From Aradus depressus (taxonomy: Eukaryota; Arthropoda; Insecta; Hemiptera; Aradidae): a DNA stretch of 64,000 nt. The translations under genes were made by a program, and so were the position numbers. This document shows positions 53,860 through 62,889 of the stretch, in pieces (within the stretch, counting starts at the first letter, position 1; each line of letters starts with the position of its first letter). Location: assembly GCA_963662175.1 (NCBI GenBank), contig OY759225.1, positions 11,897,601 through 11,961,600 of the forward strand. The letters are read 5' to 3'. The notes below the pieces were generated by a model that saw nothing but the letters and a program-made list of their open reading frames with translations, was not told where the DNA came from and ran no database searches.

Positions 53860-54265
53860 AAAGAAACATATTGTTTCAATAAAAATAAACAGATGAACCA
53901 TATGAGTAAACTTAATAAATCGATAAACAATAAACACGTTTAAATATCAAGATTACATAATAGAACTTGCCCAGAGCCATTTAAGACCAACAATACATGA
54001 AATGACCTATTGACAAACATAAATGCTTTAGATCATAAAAATATTGTTTTTATGTGATTTACAGGAGTGAAAATAGTTGTGAAAGAAAAAAAAGAGTTGT
54101 GAAAATGGATAAATGATCCGATATTATGGATAAGAAGGGATTGAGATAGACTGTACCAGTAAAACATGCCATGATTCGATGCCAACATAAAAAGATACTT
54201 TCAAAGAGCTTTCTTTACTAGTTTTAAAGTGTGGGGTATATTGTTGAAATAGATCTGTTCCATAC
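53860..54265. other. AT-rich spacer
   Basis: Nothing recognised. Confidence 0.5.
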
Positions 54266-54269
54266 ATGT

Positions 54270-54449
54270 ATAATAATACTAGACTTTTACTTTACGAGAT
54301 ATACGGAGTATAGGGGAAGTTATGTATTCGGACAAAAATTCGATACGGAGTTTTCAATGGAATTTCATATTTTTCGACCTCTAGATTCCAAATATGAAAA
54401 AAAAAATCTATGTGTGTCAGTGAACAAGATAACTCACGATAGAATGAAT
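54270..54449 (+). repeat. PR family head
   Basis: TTTACGAGATATACGGAGTATAG palindrome relic, GAAGTTATGTATTCGGACAA, poly-A, AACAAGATAACTCACGATAG. Confidence 0.7.
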
Positions 54450-54930
54450 TTCTCTTTGGCCGAATTGTCTTTGTACATGACGCTTGTGAGACCAGTGATG
54501 ACATATGGATCGAAGACGTGGACCCACACCGTCGCGGAAGATAGGCGTCTCGATATCTTTGAGAGGAGAATACTCCGCAGGATCTACGGCTCCGCCCAGG
54601 AAGAGGGTGTTTGGCGCATCTGATACAACCAGGAGTTGTACAGTATACCGAGCCAAACTTTTCGCACTGGTTTAGAGTTGCCGGTACATGTAAGAGGCAT
54701 GAACGAGGACCTTATACCAAGGAAACTCGTGAATGTGACACCGGAGGGTAGGAGAAGAGTGGGATGACCCAGAAGAAGATGGCTGGAGACCGTGAACAGA
54801 GACGCAAGACGTTTTGGTGCGGTGGACTGGTGGAGACTGGCCCAGGACAGAGCTGCATGGGGACATTTCCTGGAGGAGGCCAAGGCTATTGACGGGCTGT
54901 AGCGCCTATGATGATGATGATGATGACGAA
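54450..54930 (+). pseudogene. RTE/Proto2-like LINE C-terminus and tail
   Basis: Reads Y-M-T-L-V-R-P-V-M-T-Y-G-S-K-T-W-T, R-R-L-D-I-F-E-R-R-I-L-R-R-I-Y-G, then R-R-R-V-G-stop-P-R-R-R-W-L-E-T-V and W-W-R-L-A-Q-D-R-A-A-W, ending before a (GAT)n run at 54909-54926. This is the full C-terminal end of an RTE-like ORF2 with its microsatellite tail; two in-frame stops disable it. Confidence 0.9.
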
Positions 54931-55160
54931 TTGACTGAAAATCAATAGATGTTGTCCTTAGAGGGTTTTGGATACATGTATAAAATTTCGTGGCGATACA
55001 TTCATTCTATCGGAGATTATCATGTACACAGACATTTATTTTTTTTGAATCAAGAGATCGGAAAACATGAAACTCTCTTGAAAACTCCGCATCGAATTTC
55101 TGCCCGATGAAATTACTAATATTTCGATTAGCTGAGGAAGTGAAATTAAAACAAAACAAC
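54931..55160 (-). repeat. PR family, minus copy
   Basis: TGTCCTTAGAGGGTTTTGGA, GAAAACATGAAACTCTCTTG, CATCGAATTTCTGCCCGATG. Confidence 0.7.
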
Positions 55161-55176
55161 ATTTTAGTTAGTTATT

Positions 55177-55530
55177 GAGGGCGCCGGTAGCTCAGTGGTA
55201 TGCGTGCTTGTCTTCTGAGCTCAAGATCGTGGGTTCGAAACCCGACCGAGGCCCTTAGTTTATTTTATCTGGGAGATAAAATAAACTTAAGCACACCGTC
55301 CTTCGGATGGGACGTTAAGCGATGGTCCCGAGTCTGTACGATGTCAGGTACTCGTTAAAGACCCCTGTGGCCTAGGTGAATAAAAATTTAGGGTAAGTAA
55401 AATTTAGGACTCCCACAGTAGAGTCGGGCTCATGTCCACCAGAGTGACGAAAGAGCGCTCTGGTAGTAGGCGATATGACCTCGTAGTTAAAGCCCGGTCA
55501 TGAGTCATAAAACCTAACCTAACCTAACCT
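55177..55530 (+). mobile_element. Full SINE-1, longest telomere tail
   Basis: Runs from GAGGGCGCCGGTAGCTCAGT to AAAACCTAACCTAACCTAAC(CT). Target duplication AGTTAGTTATT at 55166-55176 and 55531-55541. Best plus-strand reference copy. Confidence 0.95.
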
Positions 55531-55544
55531 AGTTAGTTATTGTA

Positions 55545-56310
55545 GAGACCCCTTCCCCTAGGTGAATAAACCTTTAGGCTAGACAAAATTTAGGCTACCA
55601 TAGTAAAGATATTTAACATTTTTGCAGAGATATTGTGAAACACTTGATAAAAATATTTTTGTGACAAAGGTACATTACTCAACTCACTGGAACAACTAGA
55701 AATAAACAGAGCGCTACAAAAAGGAAATTGTATGAACGATCAGAACAATCTCAAATACTCACCCCTTTTATCGCCAATAATATAATACTCCAGTCTCTGT
55801 GTATACGTACTTACTCTCTCAAAAACTGTATATTTTATTTTATAAAACTTTTTATTTTATTTTTATTCATATATTAACAATTGTTATCTTTAATTCATTT
55901 CATATATGCATTTAATCAACACATACTACTTCAAATTTTTTATTTTTAAGATCCAAATTTGGGACGAAATGTCATTTTTTATGTTTTTACATATTTCAAA
56001 TATTAACTGTACAGAAAGGATAGGAAAACCCCGTAGGGGCTGAAAAAGGATACCTACCTACCGCTTGGATTGTAAACTACCTAGTTGAACTTCAATTTAG
56101 TATTTGTTAAGTCGTGGCTGAAGATGGTAGCAATACCGAAAGTACTCCCATATTATATATTACTTGTGTAATAGACAATATTTTTTTTAAAACATACGTT
56201 TTCTTTATTTTTACCATAGTAAAGTTGAGCCCGTGTCCAGCAGAGTGACGAAAGAGCCTTCTGGCAATAGGCGATATGACCTTATAGTTAAACCCATGAA
56301 TCATAACAAC
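55545..56310 (+). mobile_element. SINE-1 remnant split by a PLE
   Basis: Pieces 55545-55608 and 56213-56310 (older tail CATAACAACTAAC) are separated by the PLE at 55609 with a 12-bp duplication of SINE sequence. Confidence 0.85.
55609..56212 (+). mobile_element. Penelope-like element, 604 bp, with target duplication
   Basis: ACCATAGTAAAG occurs at 55597-55608 and 56213-56224. It opens with the inverted 3' terminus (ATATTTAACATTTTTGCAGA), then the last coding piece (L-N-S-L-E-Q-L-E-I-N-R-A-L-Q-K-G), an AT-rich 3' region, the motif GCTGAAGATGGTAGCAATAC followed by CGAAAGTAC at 56107, and the tail. Reference copy for PLE family A. Confidence 0.88.
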
Positions 56311-56624
56311 TAACGAACATCATAATCATCTTTACTAATTAAATATTATATATATTTTTGGAAACTAATGATGATAAAATATAGCCAAAACGTGTGTGTA
56401 TTAATTAAATTTTGTACCTCAGAATATAAATAAGATAATAATATATCTTCCAAATATATTAATTAGAACAAATAATAAATAACGTAATTTTATCAAGGAT
56501 ATCAATAATAGGGTGGTTATTCAGGTTAATGTCACTTTTTTCTTCTGATGACCGAATGAATGTTGTTATATTTCATAATTTAGTTTAACCTTTGACATTA
56601 TATGAAGGTATTTATTTTTATTTA

Positions 56625-56772
56625 TTTATTTTACTCATGCCTAGGTTTTAACTACGAGGTCACATAGTCTACTACCAGAGCGCTCTTTCGAGCCCGACTC
56701 TATACTCGTTGTCCTATATGTTGGCTACCTATAGGGTTGGAGTCTTCAGCGAATATCTGATGTGATCTACAG
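56625..56772 (-). mobile_element. SINE-1 fragment
   Basis: End block and part of the middle, diverged. Confidence 0.75.
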
Positions 56773-56881
56773 AAAAAAACATGCCTTATAAATAATAAAA
56801 TAATGTAAAATAAATTATTTTTTTTGAAAGAAAAAAAGAACCAAAATGTTGAAATTTTTTTATGCAAACAGTAGTTTAAGA

Positions 56882-57227
56882 GGTTAGGTTAGGTTTTATG
56901 ACTCATGCCCGGGCTTTAACTACGAGGTCATATCGCCTACTACCAGAGCGCTCTTTCGTCACTCTGGTGGACATGAGCCCGACTCTACTGTGGGAGTCCT
57001 AAATTTTGCCTACCCTAAATTTTTATTCATCTAGGGTAGGGGTCTTTAACGAGTACCTGACATCGTACAGGCTCGGGACCATCGCTTAACGTCCCATCCG
57101 AAGGACGGCGTGCTTAAGTTTATTTTACCTCCCAGATAAAATAAACTAAGGGCCTCGGTCGGGCTACGAACCCACGACCTTGAGCTCAGAAGTCAAGCAC
57201 GCTTACCACTGAGCTACCGGCGCCCTC
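56882..57227 (-). mobile_element. Full SINE-1, perfect target duplication
   Basis: AGTAGTTTAAGA at 56870-56881 and 57228-57239. 346 bp, complete head, middle and telomere-type tail. Lies 252 bp upstream of the exon at 57480. Confidence 0.95.
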
Positions 57228-57479
57228 AGTAGTTTAAGATAATAGGAATTATTTTGTCATTATAAATATAAAAATACTATTAGATTCGCTTTTATTTAAA
57301 AGTGAAAAAAAGCTGGCCGTGCCATATGGTAAAACACCTGGACATCAGTGTGTAGAGAGACATGAACCAAGGGACATCACAGTGATGATAGAGATATGCC
57401 TTTCAAGCTCTTTTTATTTTTTATAAATAATTTTTTTTTTATTATTAAATAATAATTATAATAAACTTTTTGCTTTCAG

Positions 57480-57657
57480 AAGAGCTGCCGATCCAGCTGG
57501 ACGAGTGGTTGGAGAACTACCTGATATCCTGTAAGAACTCTGTGGAACGTGTCAAAGAAGGACTAGACTTGTACTTTACAAGTCGGGTTCTCATCCCGGA
57601 GGTGTTCCAACGTCGGGACCCCCTCAGTCCACAGTTACAGCAGTCCTTCAACGTCAT
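57480..57657 (+). CDS. CRAL-TRIO protein, next coding exon
   Basis: The acceptor TTTTTGCTTTCAG ends at 57479 and the donor CAT/GTGAGT starts at 57658. The exon continues the reading frame of exon 9386-9536 exactly (g + aa = Glu). It encodes EELPIQLDEWLENYLISCKN, then S-V-E-R-V-K-E-G-L-D-L-Y-F-T-S-R and a P-E-V-F-Q-R-R-D-P motif. The C-K-x-S-x-E-R-x-K-x-x-L-D-x-Y(F)T-x-R and (P)E-x-F-x-x-R-D-P blocks are the conserved end of the CTN domain and the lead-in to the lipid-binding CRAL-TRIO domain. It ends in phase 2, so at least one more exon is required. None was recognised between 57658 and 64000, so the protein is incomplete here. Confidence 0.88.
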
Positions 57658-57739
57658 GTGAGTGTAGTCTGTAAGATGACATCTCATCCTTGTAAATTAT
57701 TACACGCAGTGAGGTGTCCACCAAAAATTGTGCGTCAGA

Positions 57740-58470
57740 AATCCTTTAATAGGTACAAAATATCCTTAGGACAAGAAAAAACCTTTATTGGTTGTACATA
57801 ATATGCTGAGGGCGACAGATAACTTTAAATAGGTACACAAAATATGCTTAGAACAGGAAACTTTACTAGATGTACAGAATGTGCTTTGAACGACAGAAAA
57901 TCTTTTTAGAAGGTGTACAAAATATGCTTAGGACGACAGAAAACCCTTTACTAGATGTATAGAATGTGCTTAGAACGACAGAAAATCTATTTAGAGGGTG
58001 TACAAATATGCTTGGGACGACAGAAAACCCTTTACTAGATGTATAGAATATGCTTAGAACGACAGAAACTCTTTTTAGAAGGTGTACAAAATATGCTTAG
58101 GACGACAGAAAACCCTTTACTAGATGTATAGAATGTGCTTAGAACGACAGAAAATCTTTTTAGAAGGTGTACGAAATATGCTTAGGACGACAGAAAACCC
58201 TTTACTAGATGTATAGAATGTGCTTAGAACGACAGAAAATGTTTTTAGAAGGTGTACAAAATATGCTTAGGACGACAGAAAACCCTTTAGTAGATGTATA
58301 GAATGTGTTTAGAACGACAGAAAATCTTTTTAGAAGGTGTACAAAATACGCTTAGGACGACAGAAAATCTTAGTAGGTGCACACAGTATGCTTAGGACGA
58401 CAGAAACGCCTTTACTTGGAATACAAAATATGCTCACGACGACAGAAAACTTTTAATAGGTACACAAAAT
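57740..58470 (+). repeat. Intronic minisatellite, ~84-bp dimer
   Basis: Units alternate GACAGAAAACCCTTTACTAG + ATGTATAGAATGTGCTTAGAAC and GACAGAAAATCTTTTTAGAA + GGTGTACAAAATATGCTTAGG (about 42 bp each). Starts about 80 bp after the donor at 57658 and resumes for one unit after the fold-back at 58478-58685. Confidence 0.92.
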
Positions 58471-58477
58471 AGGATAC

Positions 58478-58685
58478 TTAATATTTTTTGCAGAAATATT
58501 GTGAAACAGTTAGAAAAAATATAAAGAATAAGTTATGTTTTTCTAAAACATATTGTCTCTTTCACACTTTTTTTTTTAAGTCCTGGCTGAAGATGGCAGC
58601 AATACCGAAAGTACTCCTACTTTAAATATTTTGTAAAATAGACAATATTTTTTTCAAAAAACATGTTTTCTTTATATTTCTAACA
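58478..58685. mobile_element. PLE family A fold-back in the minisatellite
   Basis: Inverted tail (TTTTTTGCAGAAATATTGTG) joined to a forward 3' end (GGCTGAAGATGGCAGCAATA, CCGAAAGTACTCC). No coding part. It interrupts the array at 57740. Confidence 0.85.
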
Positions 58686-58739
58686 TAAAATATGCTTAGG
58701 ACGACAGAAATCCTTTAGTAGATGTATACAATTTTCCTG

Positions 58740-59450
58740 CCTCCTGCCTTTATGCTCTCTACTAACTACTAGGCTCTAAGAAGAAGAACCTCTTTCGGAT
58801 GTATATTTTTTAAAGTGTGTTTTGGACCTCACTTATACGTTAGGACGAGAAGAAAAAAAAAAATTCGGTCAAGGTAATTAGGTATTGAGTTTTTTTTTTT
58901 TTTTTCTTCTACTAATTATGGAAAATTTATAAATTATGCACATTATTGAATAGAGGGGAGAGTAAATACAAGAGAAGGTACAGGGTCAACAAGCGGCGGG
59001 GTTCAGTTTTGGTAACCAGGTCAATATTATCAATAACCTCTTCGTCAAATTGAATTCTGAGAATAAGACCTATTTTCCTTAGTTAACAAGAAACCGCATT
59101 GAAAAAAAAACAAAATGACAACAAGGTGATCTCATAAGTCTCTGTGGAAGGAGGCTAAAAAAAATTGGAGAAAGTCAAAGGATTTCACTTTCATTAAAAT
59201 AGGTAGTTCCTGGAAGAACTGAAAAAATCATTTTTATTTTATTTTATTTTAATTTTTTGTATGTTATAATGTCAGAATATACGTTTTAGACAGTTGAACA
59301 AGAAAACAAAAATAATATACCATAATTTCTCACGTTCTATGCTTTTTATCAAATTCATGGTTAAAAAATTTGAAAACTTTTACTCAGTGGAAATTGAATG
59401 ATTTTCTCTGACAGTATTTATATCGAGCTTTCTGAATATTGAAAAAAAAA
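58740..59450. other. AT-rich spacer
   Basis: No gene or known repeat recognised. Confidence 0.5.
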
Positions 59451-59451
59451 A

Positions 59452-59549
59452 ACCCTGCCCTAGGTGGATAAAAATTTAGGATAGGTGCAATTTAGAACTC
59501 CCATAATAGAGTCCTAGAGGTTAAAGTCCGGGCATGAGTCACAATAATT
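59452..59549 (+). mobile_element. SINE-1 3' fragment with internal deletion
   Basis: CCCTGCCCTAGGTGGATAAA, then jumps to AGTCCGGGCATGAGTCACAA. Confidence 0.78.
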
Positions 59550-60050
59550 TTTTTTTTTTCATTTATTCTATTTGCAATTTATATACAATATAAAAATAGT
59601 AAGCAAATATGTGGTCAAAAAGAAAAATATGTCACTTTATGGGAGAAGCCAGCCAGGGCTGACACTTCCTCGAAAGTTAATTATCATTATACACTATCCT
59701 CAGAGAATATCACGAGGCCACCCGCTGTTCAAGCGGTGGGGAGGATTGTCAGGATGGAAATGAGAGGAAAGGTCTTGTGCGAGAGGATTTGAATGTGAAG
59801 AAAGGTTTCTGTGGAATGATTGGAATCGGGTTTTGATTAATTCATTGACAGTGGGAATACTGAGATCTCTGTGTAGGACTTTATTGGTGACATAGAATGG
59901 AGCGTTGACAATTCGTCGGAGGAGTTTGGCTTGGATTGTTTAGCTGTACCCCAAAGTTCGAGTCCGGAAGTCCAAATTGAACGTATAATGGTCTTGTAAA
60001 TCGTAATTTCGTTGTTAGTTGTCAGTTTCGATTTGGGTCCAAGGAGTCAC
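59550..60050 (-). pseudogene. Jockey-like LINE 3' end
   Basis: Same family as 41825. The minus strand gives the R-R-I-V-N-A-P-F-Y-V-T-N-K-V-L-H-R-D-L region with GCCAGCCAGGGCTGACACTT downstream and a poly-T (poly-A) end at 59549-59559. Confidence 0.82.
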
Positions 60051-60214
60051 AATAATCAACTAACGTTTCATGTTTAACCAAAAATTGTTGACCTATGAAT
60101 ACGATTTCAAGGAATTTTACATAGCTGCCTTTTATGGAATTATTAAAGTGTTATTTAAAAAAAAAAAAAACACACTAGCTTGTAATAGGCTAAATCAGCT
60201 GCACACGAAACAAA

Positions 60215-60335
60215 ATAAAGTCGTCAGAAAATCATTTGCAATGTCCTTCCCCTGGACGAATTGATCAATTAAGTTTTCGCTCTCCAAAATCAATCTACCG
60301 TTTGAGCTAAAAATCTATAGTTGTCTTACATACCA
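60215..60335 (+). repeat. PR family fragment
   Basis: CCTTCCCCTGGACGAATTGA and TTTTCGCTCTCCAAAATCAA. Confidence 0.65.
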
Positions 60336-60589
60336 CATCTGACAGTGTCCTGTGAGAACTCTTGTTAGTTGTCGAAGCTCGTTCTTTTGAGGTTCAGGAT
60401 CGACTATCTGCCTGACATTACTATAAATATTATGACACTATTTGAATTAATGTTGAAAAGGGTCTTATAAGGTTGTGGGTTGGTCAGTCTTTTCCCAGGT
60501 ACTTTTTCTCAGTTGGCTGAAGACTGAACATTCCACGAAGAAGTGGTGAATGTCGTGAGATAAATAGAAAAAATCAATTTTTTTTTTAA

Positions 60590-60665
60590 CTTCCCAGCAT
60601 ATAGAGAAGTTATTGTAATGGGTTTGAAAATCAAAATTTTCATCATATTTTTATGTTTCAAGGTC
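60590..60665 (+). repeat. PR family head
   Basis: AACTTCCCAGCATATAGAGA then AGTTATTGTAATGGG. Confidence 0.55.
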
Positions 60666-60689
60666 ATTACAGTATTTTTACACTATTTT

Positions 60690-61060
60690 TGGAAAGAAGT
60701 ATGTGTGTGTGTACGTACGTATTTTCACATGTAGTATTCCTAAGACCCAATTGAGATATAGACTATCGGGCGTCACGAAATACATACTTAAGGGGAAAGA
60801 GGGTTGTGGGGGGGGGAGGGGGGGGGGGGGGGGGTAAACATAATAATAGGTCTAGCTCATCAACGGATGATCGGATTTTAATGAAATTTAACATGTAGTA
60901 TTCTTAAAAGCCAAATTGGAAAAAAGGGTGTGTGACGTCTCAAAAATCATATCGGGAGGGGGGACTGTGAGGGGAGGCTGAGCATAAAAATAGTTCAACC
61001 TCATTAATGGATTATCAGAGTGTCATGAAATTTTATATGTAGTAGTAAAAGCAAAATTAA
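60690..61060 (-). mobile_element. Minus copy of the ~140-bp internal-repeat element
   Basis: Three units with AGTATTCTTAAAAGCCAAAT, GGGAGGGGG and CTCATCAACGGATGATCGGA, inverse of those at 16297. G runs sit where that element has C runs. Confidence 0.7.
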
Positions 61061-61397
61061 AAAAAATAGGCGATGTGACCTATGTGCATTTGCATATCAA
61101 TTAAAAATCTATGTATAGATTAAATTATACTAAATGAATAAATAATTATATACTGAATAAAATGCCTAGTTTTGTGATATTATTATCAATGATATTGATA
61201 TCATGCTGGGAAGTTTGCCGTGTGGACCTCAAGGGCCGCACTTAGTTAGAAATGCCACCTTTGTATAGTCATAATACACGGCCACGCAATTTCCTCTGAT
61301 TTAGGGTGCAAAGAGTCGAAACACACACATCTGAGAACCTGCTTGTTTTAAATAAATAATATGCCTTTTTTTACCGCCCTCAAAAATTACCGCCTTA

Positions 61398-61550
61398 GGC
61401 AGCTGTCCTCTCTAGAGCCTTCCCTGGGCAGCTGTCCCCTCTAGAGCCGTCCCTGGGCAGGTGTCCCCTCTAGAGCCGTCCCTGGGCAGCTGTCCCCTCT
61501 AGAGCCGTCCCTGGGCAGCTGTCCCCTCTAGAGCCGTCCCTGGGCAAGTG
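61398..61550 (+). repeat. 29-bp minisatellite, 5 copies
   Basis: Unit CAGCTGTCCCCTCTAGAGCC + GTCCCTGGG; GC-rich compared with its surroundings. Confidence 0.95.
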
Positions 61551-61799
61551 GCAGGCAGGTAGTCCGAGAGGAGGTTAGTGTGTACGGAAGAGTACAATAG
61601 AGGAACAGAGTGGAGTTCTACATTGGAGAGACGGACCAAGTGAAAACAGGTTGTGAATAGTTACATAAGATGGCATAATAGTAGTCAGGCTAACCAGCCT
61701 CTCTCTTAGCGTCTGACGACTAAACCAGGCCTTCGCAACCTTTTGAAGATCCCGACCATCCAGAGAAGTTGCGACAGTCGCCACTACTGAAAATATCGC

Positions 61800-61885
61800 T
61801 ACACTTTCCAGAACAAATTGGTCAGTAATTTTCCACAGTTGACTTACAAAGGGTCATACCAAATTTTGTGTCGATAAATTCAATA
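61800..61885 (+). repeat. PR family fragment
   Basis: CAGTTGACTTACAAAGGGTC and CAAATTTTGTGTCGATAAAT. Confidence 0.6.
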
Positions 61886-61889
61886 CATA

Positions 61890-62560
61890 TGCATTATTTT
61901 TTTTTTCTTTAAGGCATTTCGACCACGGGGGTCATGGATGCCTGATGGATGCAGGTCTCTGGGGATCCTAGCTGGCTAATTTGGATAGGCGCAGATTAAA
62001 AATAATAAAGGTCGAGATTGCTGAATACGGAATAGAAAGGCTACGTGATGAAGATTCGTTTTTCTTTATATTTTTTGTTGAGTGTTTCACAATATTTCTG
62101 CAAAAATTTTAAGTAATTATAATTCATTAGTTTCCTACGACTTGTAAAATGAAGCTTTGATTCAAAAATAAGTTCCTGTAATCGACAAAAAGAGAGAAAC
62201 ATATAGCAATGAAATTGGCATCGAACAGTTAAGAGTTATATTTCTTGAAGTTTATCGTCGTGGAGAAGTTGACCTGAGAAATGAGACCTCAAAGGACCTT
62301 CGTCTATTATTAGCCAATTAAATCGGTGTTATGTTGCGAGGCAGCCATTTATCATTTTATTATTGAATGGCTGTCATTGCTTAACTTTTGAATTAACCTA
62401 TTTTTAAATGTAAAAATAAATAAATAGTACTAGTTTATTCGTAGATCAAGGTCCTCTAGTGGAGCTCACATGATTTGAAAATAGAAGTTTAGTAGTTTAG
62501 TAGTTTTTCGTGTGTCTATATTTTTTATCTCCATTCTTTGAATTTTTTGATTAGATTGAG
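61890..62560. other. Anonymous sequence with a PLE terminus
   Basis: 62063-62115 is a plus-strand family A terminus (GTGTTTCACAATATTTCTGC). The rest is unassigned. Confidence 0.45.
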
Positions 62561-62564
62561 ACCG

Positions 62565-62880
62565 CCCCGGGCTTTAACTACGAGCTCATATATCGCCTAC
62601 TACCAGAGCGCTTTTTCATCACTCTGGTTGACAAGAGCCCGACTCCACTGTAGGAGTTTTGCCTACCCTACATTCTTTATTAACCTAGGGAGGGGTCTTT
62701 AACGAGTACCTGACTTCGTACAGGCTCGGGACCATCGCTTAACGTCCCATCCGAAGGATGGCGTGCTTAAGTTTATTTTACCTCCCAGATAAAATAAACT
62801 ATGGGCCTCGGTCGGGTTACGAACCCACGTTCTTGAGCTCAGAAGTCAAGCACGCATATCACTGAGCTACCGGCGCCCTC
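62565..62880 (-). mobile_element. SINE-1, tail lost
   Basis: Complete head (GCGCCCTC end) and middle; the 3' end is cut at CCCGGGCTTTAA. Confidence 0.88.
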
Positions 62881-62889
62881 TTTTACTAA

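Larger units (their letters stand above)
9537..57479 (+). other. 47.9-kb intron of the CRAL-TRIO gene
   Basis: The intron starts GTATGT and ends with a pyrimidine tract and CAG; exon phases match across it. Everything listed between these coordinates lies inside it and is transposon-derived or anonymous AT-rich DNA. No intervening exon is needed, because the joined peptide is continuous through the CTN domain. That an exon is not missing is inferred from family alignment by eye. Confidence 0.75.

Noticed and set aside
55177..55250. tRNA gene
   Set aside because: A and B boxes are present but the sequence cannot fold a proper acceptor stem and the same head recurs in SINE-1 copies with target duplications.
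57740..58470. CRISPR-like array
   Set aside because: Repeats are contiguous degenerate dimers with no unique spacers, in eukaryotic intronic DNA.
61724..61790. hAT terminal repeat (AGGCCTTCGCAACCTTTT)
   Set aside because: Resembles a Charlie-type end, but no second end, target duplication or transposase was found.
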